From assembly GCA_016926135.1 (NCBI GenBank), contig JAFGPH010000300.1:1-7588 (forward strand): DNA of 7,588 bases, given 5' to 3'. Below, one piece after another: positions 1-6,480 of this stretch (the first letter of the stretch is position 1; each line of letters begins with the position of its first letter). The position numbers and the translations under genes are program-made. This stretch comes from Deltaproteobacteria bacterium. Its GTDB lineage: Bacteria; Desulfobacterota; DSM-4660; Desulfatiglandales; HGW-15. Under the pieces are notes generated by a model that saw only the letters and a list, made by a program, of their open reading frames with translations, was not told where the DNA came from and did no database searches.

Positions 1-755
1 TCAAACAGGAATGTCTTCCCTGCCTCCACGGCCAGCACGGCGGCCTTGACCTCAGACATGACCATCACGGTCCCCAGACCCACGGAGGGAACATCAAAGC
101 GGAGGTCCTGGTGGGGTTTGCTCACCTTCACCACCACGGCCTTTTCCCTGGCCAGGCTCCCCCCCCTCCGTATGGCCTCATCCGTTCCCTCAATGGCTTC
201 CAGGGCCAGGACCGTCTTCCCCCTCACCACGACACACTGGCCGATGTCCAGGCGTCCGAGTTCCTTGGCCACCCTCCAGCCGAACCGGATATCCTCCTCT
301 TCGGCCTTGCCGGGTTTCCTCCGGGTGAGGCAGCCGGGAGGGGCCATGAGATCGGGAAGGTATTGGGCGGAACTCACAATCTCGATTCCCGCCTTTGCCA
401 GTTCATCCGCGACGGCCCTCAGGATATCGTCATCGTGGAATACGGCCAACCTGGACATGACCTGCAGCCCCTTCAGGTCGGGTAACACATTCTCGAACAT
501 CCTCTTCTTGGTGATCGTGCCGGCCATGACGGCCCTCGGGACACCCCTTTTCTTGAGGGAGCGGATCAGGCGACCGAGCTGGCCGAGCTTTATCCAGAGA
601 ATCTCGTCCACCCTCTCGGAGAGGGCGGGGTCCGTCTCGCCGTGATGGGCAACCGCGAACACCCGGAATCCCTGTTTCCTGGCAGCCTCCGCAACCAGAA
701 AGGGAAACTGGCCGCCACCGGCAATCAGGCCTAAGGGTGGTTGCTTTTCAGGCAT
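1..755 (-). CDS. lpxI: UDP-2,3-diacylglucosamine diphosphatase LpxI, 3' end cut by window edge
   Basis: LpxI hydrolyses UDP-2,3-diacylglucosamine to lipid X and UMP in the cytoplasm, the fourth step of lipid A synthesis, replacing LpxH in lineages that lack it. Reading from the ATG at 755-753, 251 codons are open to the window edge with no stop. Family hallmarks visible: LGLIAGGGQFPFL at residues 8-20, LGQLGRLIRSLKKRGV at 57-72 followed by VMAGTITK, HDDDILRAVADEL at 107-119, LPDLMAPPGCLT at 133-144, DIGQCVVVRGKTVLALEAIEGTD split across 170-192, and KPHQDLRFDVPSVG at 213-226. The aspartates D218 and D221 lie in the conserved block where I recall the essential Asp of the Caulobacter enzyme (D225) to be; that match is not verified. 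Family members are roughly 270-285 residues, so about 20-35 residues are missing. GGAG at 764-761 sits 5 bases before the ATG. The gene begins 34 bases after lpxA, so it is probably co-transcribed. LpxI is not homologous to LpxH, so the family call is firm. Confidence 0.95.
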   Translation of the reverse strand, partial: MPEKQPPLGLIAGGGQFPFLVAEAARKQGFRVFAVAHHGETDPALSERVDEILWIKLGQLGRLIRSLKKRGVPRAVMAGTITKKRMFENVLPDLKGLQVMSRLAVFHDDDILRAVADELAKAGIEIVSSAQYLPDLMAPPGCLTRRKPGKAEEEDIRFGWRVAKELGRLDIGQCVVVRGKTVLALEAIEGTDEAIRRGGSLAREKAVVVKVSKPHQDLRFDVPSVGLGTVMVMSEVKAAVLAVEAGKTFLF

Positions 756-789
756 TTCGTCTCCGGCAAGAGAGTCTTCCGGCTCATTC

Positions 790-1563
790 CTACCTCAGGA
801 CCCCCCGCTTGGACCCCTCCAGGAAGGAGAGCAGCATCTCCAATTCGGGAAAGGTGGGGATTTCCTGCCTCACCTGCCGGATCCCTTCGTGTAAGTGCCG
901 GTTGTCGCGCCATATGATCTGGTAGGCCTTCTTGAGGCCGTCGATCGTCTCCCGGGAGAAGCCGTGGCGGCTGAGACCCTTCCGGTTCAAACCGTACAGC
1001 CTGGCCCTTTCACCCGCCGTGATCATGAAGGGGGGGACATCCCTGTCGACGCCGCTCTTGCCGCCCACAAAGGCATAGGCCCCGATCCTCACGAACTGGT
1101 GGACGGCCGCCTGGCCGCCCAGGATGGCGTAATCGTCCACCTGAATGTGCCCTCCCAGGGTCGTCACATTGGACAGGATGATCCCATTGCCCAGTCGGCA
1201 GTCATGCGCCACATGGGCGTAAGCCATGATGTAGTTTCGATGGCCCACCGTGGTGACCCAGTCCTGCTTGGTGGTCGCCCTGTGGACGGTGGCGTATTCC
1301 CGGATGATGTTTTCGTCTCCGATGACCACCCGCGTTTCTTCCCCCCGGTAACCGACATCCTGGGGAGGAGTTCCAAGGGTGACAAAGGGGTAGATCCTGT
1401 TCCGTTCGCCGATACGGGTATGCCCTTCCAGGACGGTGTGGGAACCGATGACGGTGTCCTTCCCAATGGCGACGTGCTCACCGATGATGACGTACGGGCC
1501 GACGCGAACACCCTTTGCCAGTTCGGCATGGGCGCTCACGACGGCCGTGGGGTGGATCTCCAT
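790..1563 (-). CDS. lpxA: acyl-ACP--UDP-N-acetylglucosamine O-acyltransferase LpxA
   Basis: LpxA transfers an (R)-3-hydroxyacyl chain from acyl carrier protein to the 3-OH of UDP-GlcNAc, the first step of lipid A synthesis, as a cytoplasmic homotrimer. The 257-residue product (E. coli: 262) begins with hexapeptide repeats of the left-handed beta-helix from about residue 2 to 185, for example IGEHVAIGKDTVIG at 27-40, and ends in an alpha-helical domain with GLNRKGLSRHGFSRE at 191-205. AHVAHDCRLGN at 116-126 holds H117 and H120, matching E. coli H122 and the catalytic base H125; H155 in AVHQF matches E. coli H160. G168 in VGGKSG aligns with E. coli G173, the acyl-chain ruler, which favours a long hydroxyacyl donor (about C14). 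The start is ATG, with GAGGAGG at 1580-1574 ten bases upstream. It follows fabZ by 22 bases and precedes lpxI by 34, as in the usual lpxD-fabZ-lpxA order. LpxD is the main lookalike, but it is separately present and has different motifs. Confidence 0.97.
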   Translation of the reverse strand: MEIHPTAVVSAHAELAKGVRVGPYVIIGEHVAIGKDTVIGSHTVLEGHTRIGERNRIYPFVTLGTPPQDVGYRGEETRVVIGDENIIREYATVHRATTKQDWVTTVGHRNYIMAYAHVAHDCRLGNGIILSNVTTLGGHIQVDDYAILGGQAAVHQFVRIGAYAFVGGKSGVDRDVPPFMITAGERARLYGLNRKGLSRHGFSRETIDGLKKAYQIIWRDNRHLHEGIRQVRQEIPTFPELEMLLSFLEGSKRGVLR

Positions 1564-1585
1564 ACGCGATCTGCCTCCTCAGGGC

Positions 1586-2035
1586 TCAACCGATGGTGGC
1601 CAGGAGTTCCGCCTCTGCTACCAGGCTCCCGGCCACATAGGCCTTACCGGCCATTTTCCAGACCCGGGATCCTGTGCGAAGGGCCTCGCACTCGAACACG
1701 ATCTGGTCTCCCGGCACCACGGGCTTTCGAAATTTGACCTTGTCCATGGCCATGAAGAAGATGTTGCCGCCGCTTTCCTTTTCCATGACCTCCGGCCTGG
1801 ACAGCCGCGCCAGCACGCCGCCCACCTGGGCCATGGCCTCGATGATCAACACCCCCGGCATGATGGGATTCCCGGGAAAGTGGCCCTGGAAAAAGGGTTC
1901 GTTGGCCGAAACATTCTTGATCCCCACAACCCTCTTGTGGGGTTCCAGTTCGGTGATCCTGTCCACCAGCAGAAAGGGGTATCGATGGGGCAGGATTCGG
2001 GTGATGTCTTCGTAGTGCAAGGGCAACGTGATCAC
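1586..2035 (-). CDS. fabZ: 3-hydroxyacyl-ACP dehydratase FabZ
   Basis: FabZ dehydrates (3R)-hydroxyacyl-ACP to trans-2-enoyl-ACP in the elongation cycle of fatty acid synthesis, in the cytoplasm. The 149-residue hot-dog-fold protein (E. coli: 151) shows the family opening [13 protein letters not shown] at residues 15-27 and the active-site helix with [11 protein letters not shown] at 51-61 followed by IEAMAQ. H52 and E66 are the predicted catalytic pair, matching E. coli H54 and E68. [12 protein letters not shown] at 99-110 is the conserved dimer/strand motif. The start is GTG at 2035-2033: AGAGG lies 7 bases upstream, and no in-frame ATG further up gives a better N-terminus. The gene lies between lpxD and lpxA, 57 bases after the first. 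It therefore shares a transcript with the two acyltransferases that compete for the same hydroxyacyl-ACP, a well-known arrangement thought to balance lipid A and phospholipid. FabA is excluded by the short length and sequence. Confidence 0.96.
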   Translation of the reverse strand: MITLPLHYEDITRILPHRYPFLLVDRITELEPHKRVVGIKNVSANEPFFQGHFPGNPIMPGVLIIEAMAQVGGVLARLSRPEVMEKESGGNIFFMAMDKVKFRKPVVPGDQIVFECEALRTGSRVWKMAGKAYVAGSLVAEAELLATIG

Positions 2036-2042
2036 AATCAGA

Positions 2043-2047
2043 CCTCT
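2043..2047 (-). promoter_or_regulatory. ribosome binding site setting the GTG start of fabZ
   Basis: AGAGG lies 7 bases before the GTG at 2035. With the resulting N-terminus matching the length of the FabZ family, it supports GTG as the start. Confidence 0.65.
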
Positions 2048-2092
2048 CGGCGGAATTCCGGGGCGGCAGGTGGGCCTAAAAAGAACAGGGCT

Positions 2093-3133
2093 TCACCGTT
2101 CATCCCGGTTGAGTCCCCGTTCCAGTTCCGCCAGCCGTTTTTCAAGGGACTTGAGGCGATCCTGGAACTCGGGCAGGCGGGTGATCAGGCTCCGGGTCTT
2201 GAGCCACAGCCTGTGAGGCATCGTGGGTGTACCGGAGACGACTTCCCCTGCCGGAATGGATTTGGCCACGCCGGACTGGGAGCCGATCATCACCCGATCC
2301 CCGATCTCGACGTGATCACTGATGCCCACCTGCCCCCCGACGATCGCCCGACGGCCCACCCGTGAACTCCCGGATATGCCCGTCTGGGCCACGATGACGG
2401 AATCCTCGCCGATGACCACATTGTGGGCGATCTGGACGAGATTGTCTGTCTTGACGCCCCGCTGGATCCAGGTCTTGCCCAGGGCGGCGCGGTCGATGGC
2501 GTTGTTGGCCCCTATTTCCACGTCGTCGTCGATCTGCACCGTGCCGAGTTGCGGGATCTTCACCCTTTCTGCACCGTCCCACACAAAACCGAAGCCGTCG
2601 CTGCCCACAACGGTCCCCGCATGGAGGATGACCCTGTTGCCGATCGTGCAGCCGGGCATGATAGTGACATTGGGGTGGATGACCGTGTCCCTGCCTATGC
2701 GCGCCCTGTCTCCTACATAGACGCCGGGGAAGAGGGTCGTGCCGCCCCCGATCACGGCTTCCTCTCCCACGTAAGCGAGGGGGTAGATGGAAACGTTCTC
2801 ACCGATCCGGCTGGTGTCGTGGATCACGGCCCCGGGGCTCACGCCGGGAACCCTGGGCAGGGCGGGCGAGAAAAGAACGGCAACCCTGGCGTAGGAAAGG
2901 GCAGGATTGGGGACGATGACCTGGGGACCCTGGTAGAGTTCGCTTCTCTGAGAGACGAGGATGGCGGACGCCTTGGTGCCCTTCAGGGCATCCTTGTAAC
3001 GGGGATCCATGTAAAAGGAAATCTCCCCGGGGGATGCCTCATCCAGGGAGCTAATCCCGCTGATGAGGATATCGGCGTCCCCTGTCACTTCCCCGGAGAC
3101 GTGTTCCGCGATCTGCCTGAGTGTCAGCTTCAA
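2093..3133 (-). CDS. lpxD: UDP-3-O-(3-hydroxyacyl)glucosamine N-acyltransferase LpxD
   Basis: LpxD adds the N-linked (R)-3-hydroxyacyl chain to the 2-amino group of UDP-3-O-acylglucosamine, the third step of lipid A synthesis, as a cytoplasmic trimer. The 346-residue product (E. coli: 341) has the LpxD-specific N-terminal uridine-binding domain at about 1-98 (LRQIAEHVSGEVTGD at 5-19, then ISSLDEASPGEISF at 27-40). A left-handed beta-helix of hexapeptide repeats follows from about 100 to 300, with GSDGFGF at 177-183. DNLVQIAHNVVIG at 230-242 carries H237, matching the catalytic H239 of E. coli. SGTPTMPHRLWLK at 300-312 leads into a C-terminal helix with coiled-coil character (about 318-341), usual in the family, where it helps form the trimer and the ACP site. 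The start is TTG at 3133-3131: GGAG lies 6 bases upstream within GGAGAGG, and no in-frame ATG occurs between it and the skp stop. The gene starts 17 bases after skp, a classic pairing. Confidence 0.97.
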   Translation of the reverse strand: MKLTLRQIAEHVSGEVTGDADILISGISSLDEASPGEISFYMDPRYKDALKGTKASAILVSQRSELYQGPQVIVPNPALSYARVAVLFSPALPRVPGVSPGAVIHDTSRIGENVSIYPLAYVGEEAVIGGGTTLFPGVYVGDRARIGRDTVIHPNVTIMPGCTIGNRVILHAGTVVGSDGFGFVWDGAERVKIPQLGTVQIDDDVEIGANNAIDRAALGKTWIQRGVKTDNLVQIAHNVVIGEDSVIVAQTGISGSSRVGRRAIVGGQVGISDHVEIGDRVMIGSQSGVAKSIPAGEVVSGTPTMPHRLWLKTRSLITRLPEFQDRLKSLEKRLAELERGLNRDER

Positions 3134-3136
3134 CGG

Positions 3137-3143
3137 CCTCTCC
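3137..3143 (-). promoter_or_regulatory. ribosome binding site setting the TTG start of lpxD
   Basis: GGAGAGG lies in the 17-base gap after skp; its GGAG core is 6 bases before the TTG at 3133. It supports initiation at TTG, since no in-frame ATG or GTG is available between here and the skp stop codon. Confidence 0.75.
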
Positions 3144-3150
3144 AGTGATT

Positions 3151-3687
3151 CTATTCCTTTTCCTTAGGCCTTGCAGCGTCATAGGCCTCGACCACACGAT
3201 CCGTAATATCGATGGCATCATTGTAGTAAACGAGCCCCAGGGTCCTCTTTTCCAGGATCATGGTGTAGCCCTCTTTTTCGGCGAGCTTCTCGACGACCTT
3301 CTCCAGTTCCTTGCCGATTTGCCTCGTGGTCTCCGCCTCCAAATCCTTCATCTCGTCGGTAAGGTCCTCCACGAGATATTTGTAGTACCTCTTCTTTTTC
3401 TCCAGCTCCCTCTTCTTGTCCTCCTGGGCGTTCAGGCTCAGCATCATGCTCTGCTTCTTGTAGTCCTCCTCCAGCTTCTGGAGCGTATTTCGCTCATCCT
3501 CCAGCCGCTTCTGAATGGCTTCAAACTTTTTCCTTACCTTGGCGCTGATGCTCTGAAACGACTTGGACTTCTTCTGGAATTTCTGTATATCCACCACGCC
3601 GATTTTGGTGGCAGGGGCGCCGAAGGCCTCTGCTGCCATGAAGAACATGAAACATCCGCAAAAGAGAAACAGTATGAAACGTCTCAT
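3151..3687 (-). CDS. skp: periplasmic chaperone Skp/OmpH family protein
   Basis: Skp-family proteins form periplasmic trimers that hold unfolded outer-membrane proteins in a coiled-coil cavity on their way to BamA. The product from the chosen ATG is 178 residues (E. coli precursor: 161). Residues 1-24 form a signal peptide: MRR, a hydrophobic stretch rich in Phe (FILFLFCGCFMFFMA), then AEAFGA with a plausible signal peptidase I site near residue 24. The mature part opens with KIGVVDIQKFQKKS (28-41), the first strand of the OmpH fold. A long charged helical hairpin follows (about 42-140, with many K/E/R/Q), closing with YTMILEKRTLGLVYY and DITDRVVEAYD, the usual C-terminal strand and helix. 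The ATG at 3687-3685 has AGGGGG 5 bases upstream and places the signal peptide at the very N-terminus. An in-frame GTG at 3750 would prepend 21 residues without signal character and is not favoured. It lies between bamA (69 bases upstream) and lpxD, as in most diderms. Confidence 0.92.
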   Translation of the reverse strand: MRRFILFLFCGCFMFFMAAEAFGAPATKIGVVDIQKFQKKSKSFQSISAKVRKKFEAIQKRLEDERNTLQKLEEDYKKQSMMLSLNAQEDKKRELEKKKRYYKYLVEDLTDEMKDLEAETTRQIGKELEKVVEKLAEKEGYTMILEKRTLGLVYYNDAIDITDRVVEAYDAARPKEKE

Positions 3688-3692
3688 CTCCA

Positions 3693-3698
3693 CCCCCT
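3693..3698 (-). promoter_or_regulatory. ribosome binding site setting the skp start
   Basis: AGGGGG lies 5 bases before the ATG at 3687. It selects this start over the in-frame GTG at 3750, and it places the signal peptide at the N-terminus. Confidence 0.7.
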
Positions 3699-3756
3699 GT
3701 GCTGACTGTGAAATGATCGGGACCGCCCTTGAGAAATCGGGGCATCCCACCTGCGA

Positions 3757-6480
3757 CTAAAAGACTCCCCCTACTGAGAAGTGCCAGTTTCCGGAAGGGT
3801 CATCCCCTTCGGGGCCGATCACCCACCCGTATTCCAGCCGGAGCGGCCCGACCGGAGAATACCAGCGCATGCCGGTGCCGACCGACTTCTTGATATCACT
3901 GAAGGTGAAACCGTCATCCTTGGTGGTGGAGTTGCCGACATCGAAGAACACGAGCCCCTTGATTCCCTGCTCCTTGAAGAGGGGGAACCGGTATTCCAGG
4001 TTGTAAATCTGCATGCATTCTCCCCCGATGGGGTCATTGGTTGCAGGGTCCTTAGGGGAGACGTCATAATCATCAAAACCTCGAATCGTATTGATGCCTC
4101 CAATCCGGAACTTCTGGTAAACGGGAAGTTTTCCGTCCGCCTCCCGCTGCTCCACATAACCCCATCGCCCCTGGGCCATAAGAACGGTGTTCCACGGCAT
4201 GGGAAAATACCAGCATGTCGTGGCCAGGTATTTCTCGAAGGCCACTGTCCCACCCAGGGGATCCCCTGCGTACTCAAAGGAAATGCTGTTGAGAGATCCC
4301 TCACGGGTATCCCAGGGCCTGTCCTTGGAGTTGCGGCGGATCCCGAGGGTGACGCTGCTCGTCACGTTTCGCCCTTTCATGTCCTGGATCGCATAGGCTG
4401 CGTGATCCCACACATCGGTGATATCCGCATCCTCGTAACCGTATCCCGCGAATCCCTTTGTGAATTCGTCCAGGCCGATGGGGAAAGCGAACCGGAGGGC
4501 GCCTCCCATACTGTCCTTCGTATACTCGTACCACTGACGCTTGAAATTGAAGAGGTCGATATCCATGGAAAGGTCCTTGTCGAGCAGCCACGGCTCCGTG
4601 AAACGGATATCGAATTGCTGCGTTTTGCTTCCGATGTAGGCTGTGGCCGACAACTTCTGCCCCCGCCCCATGAGATTGTTCTGGGCTATGTTGAATGTGG
4701 CGATCATGTTGTCAAAAGAGCTGTATCCGGCACCGAAGGAAAAGGACCCTGTGGGCCGCTCCTTGACATTGACGTCGAGCACCATGAGGTCGTCCTGGCT
4801 GCCCTTCTTGGTCTGGACCTCCACGTCGTCGAAGAACCCAAGCCGGTGCAAGTTCTGGATGCTCCTCTTCATATCATGCCCACTGAAGGTGTTTCCCTCC
4901 ACGGCCTTCAGTTCCCGGCGGATCACCTTGTCCCGGGTGACCGTATTGCCCGCAATATTGATCCTCTCGAAACGGACCTTCTTGTTCTTGGTGATTTTGT
5001 ACGTGATATCGACCTGATGGGTCTTGTCATCCTCCCTGGTCACCGGCACCACCTCGGCGTAGGCAAATCCCTCGTTTGCGTAAATTTCTCTGAGGGCCAG
5101 GCTGTCTTTTCGCACCACCTCCCGATTGAAGTATTTTTCTTTCTTGATGGCCGTCTTTTTCAGGAGTTCCTCCTCGGGCTTGAGCAGTTCACCCTCCACC
5201 CTGACTTCGTTCACCATGTACTGATCGCCTTCGATGATCTGGATTCTGACGGTCAGCCCGGTCTCCTCCACCTTCACCTCGGGTTCCCCGGTCTTCGCCT
5301 TGATATAGCCGTGGTTATGATAGAAGGAGGCGATCTTGTGGCAGTCGAACTCCAGCTTCTTCTTGTCCAGAAGGCCGGATTTGGTGATCCATGAAAAAAG
5401 GCCCTTCTCGCTGGTCTCCATGAGTCCCTTGAGTTTCCTTTCCGAAAACTGGGTGTTGCCCTCGAAAAGGATCTTGGTGATATAGAGCTTCGATCCCTCA
5501 TCGACCTCGTAAACCAGGGAGACCTCATTGCTGGGAAGCTCCTTGACCGTATCCCGGATCTCCACGTTGTAGTAACCCTTCTGACGGTAGTACTCCTTGA
5601 GACGGTTGATGCTCTGCTTGATTTCGCTCTGATTGAGAATGGCGTAAAGCTTGATGCCCGACTCTTTCTTGAGGTCCTCCTCCTTTTCTTTCTGGTTGCC
5701 GGTGAAGCCGATGCTGGAAATGGAGGGTTTTTCGTTTACGTGGATGACCACGACCTTTCCTTTGGGGCCGTCCTCTGTGTCGATATTCACGTCCTTGAAA
5801 AAGCCCATGGCAAAGATGGCCCTCAGATCCTTGTCGATCTTCTCCTGGTCCAGCGGGTCACCCTTCTTGCACTGAAGCACGGCCAGGATGGCGTCGGATT
5901 CAATACGCCTGTTCCCCCTCACCACGATGGAGTCGATCTGGACCACGCCCGCGATCTGGTTGTAAAGGTTTGTGGCGGCCATCTCGGTTGCCTCTGCGAG
6001 CCTGTCCACGTCATCCTCCACAATGAAAAGGGAAAAGGGAGGTTTCCGGGAGCTTACGTCCAAGGCCTTCAGATCCAGGCTGATTTTCTTTCCCACATGG
6101 GTGAGGCTCCCCAGGATCACGAAGTCGGCCTTCACGTCCTTGCCGAGGGTGACCACATCCTTGGTCTCCGTAAGGGGCAGGCGGGCCAGGGGGTGGCTGT
6201 TCACCACGTCGGGACTCACCACCCGGAGACCCTCCTTGGCCAACCGTTCGGTAAGCATGCCCTGGATCTGTTCTCTCAGCTGGTCCATGGGCTGGAGGGC
6301 ATGGACCCTGAAGGGCAGCACGGCAACGATCTTGGCCTCCTGCGCCTGCAGGATGCCGGGGGGGCTGAGGGCAAGCCCCACCATAACCAGGACCCACGGG
6401 ATCCATGGTCCGAAGCATCGGGCCGCGCACCAAGACCGATCCATTCCTCTATCTCGATCCTTCCTCTTGTATATGCCCAT
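3757..6480 (-). CDS. bamA: outer membrane protein assembly factor BamA with extra N-terminal domain
   Basis: BamA (Omp85) is the outer-membrane barrel that folds and inserts beta-barrel proteins. From the ATG at 6480 the product is 907 residues, against 810 in E. coli. In order: a signal peptide with a long basic n-region and core WIPWVLVMVGLALS (26-39), cleavage likely near LQA-QEA (about 46); an additional alpha/beta domain at about 50-177 (see findings); five POTRA domains at about 180-251, 252-328, 333-419, 422-498 and 502-576; and a 16-strand-type barrel at about 577-907. The barrel has IRGF at 799-802, the conserved loop-6 motif, SPVGPLRLEYG near 875-885, and ends FSVGGVF with the terminal Phe of the beta-signal. 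Start: GGAG lies 7 bases before 6480, overlapping lolD by 32 bases. The ATG at 6444, 4 bases past the lolD stop, gives a more ordinary 34-residue signal peptide but lacks a well-spaced ribosome site. An upstream ATG at 6516 is unlikely. TamA is excluded by five POTRA domains and the skp/lpxD context. Confidence 0.96.
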   Translation of the reverse strand: MGIYKRKDRDRGMDRSWCAARCFGPWIPWVLVMVGLALSPPGILQAQEAKIVAVLPFRVHALQPMDQLREQIQGMLTERLAKEGLRVVSPDVVNSHPLARLPLTETKDVVTLGKDVKADFVILGSLTHVGKKISLDLKALDVSSRKPPFSLFIVEDDVDRLAEATEMAATNLYNQIAGVVQIDSIVVRGNRRIESDAILAVLQCKKGDPLDQEKIDKDLRAIFAMGFFKDVNIDTEDGPKGKVVVIHVNEKPSISSIGFTGNQKEKEEDLKKESGIKLYAILNQSEIKQSINRLKEYYRQKGYYNVEIRDTVKELPSNEVSLVYEVDEGSKLYITKILFEGNTQFSERKLKGLMETSEKGLFSWITKSGLLDKKKLEFDCHKIASFYHNHGYIKAKTGEPEVKVEETGLTVRIQIIEGDQYMVNEVRVEGELLKPEEELLKKTAIKKEKYFNREVVRKDSLALREIYANEGFAYAEVVPVTREDDKTHQVDITYKITKNKKVRFERINIAGNTVTRDKVIRRELKAVEGNTFSGHDMKRSIQNLHRLGFFDDVEVQTKKGSQDDLMVLDVNVKERPTGSFSFGAGYSSFDNMIATFNIAQNNLMGRGQKLSATAYIGSKTQQFDIRFTEPWLLDKDLSMDIDLFNFKRQWYEYTKDSMGGALRFAFPIGLDEFTKGFAGYGYEDADITDVWDHAAYAIQDMKGRNVTSSVTLGIRRNSKDRPWDTREGSLNSISFEYAGDPLGGTVAFEKYLATTCWYFPMPWNTVLMAQGRWGYVEQREADGKLPVYQKFRIGGINTIRGFDDYDVSPKDPATNDPIGGECMQIYNLEYRFPLFKEQGIKGLVFFDVGNSTTKDDGFTFSDIKKSVGTGMRWYSPVGPLRLEYGWVIGPEGDDPSGNWHFSVGGVF

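Noticed and set aside
46..645. 199-codon plus-strand open frame at the left end
   Set aside because: The minus strand reads as LpxI with all its conserved blocks over the same stretch.
2051..2060. Perfect 10-base palindrome CGGAATTCCG in the lpxD-fabZ gap
   Set aside because: It does not extend beyond 10 bases, has no loop or T-run, and is expected by chance; I see no basis to call it an operator or terminator.
895..2365. Plus-strand open frames of 280 and 309 codons opposite lpxA, fabZ and lpxD
   Set aside because: They run antisense through conserved enzymes and cross gene boundaries. Their translations are low-complexity-like, rich in D/G/H/P, with no family match that I can see.
3634..3687. 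Possible lipoprotein signal in Skp (two cysteines in FCGC near residues 9-12)
   Set aside because: The residues before each cysteine do not fit a lipobox and lie too early in the hydrophobic core; AEAFGA downstream fits ordinary signal peptidase I cleavage.
3688..3756. Promoter or terminator in the largest gap (bamA-skp, 69 bases)
   Set aside because: I found no clear -35/-10 pair and no GC hairpin followed by a T-run; only the skp ribosome site is supportable.
3781..5394. 537-codon open frame on the plus strand opposite bamA
   Set aside because: The minus strand encodes the clearly recognisable BamA POTRA and barrel regions here. The plus frame has no recognisable domain and is a shadow of codon bias in GC-rich coding DNA.
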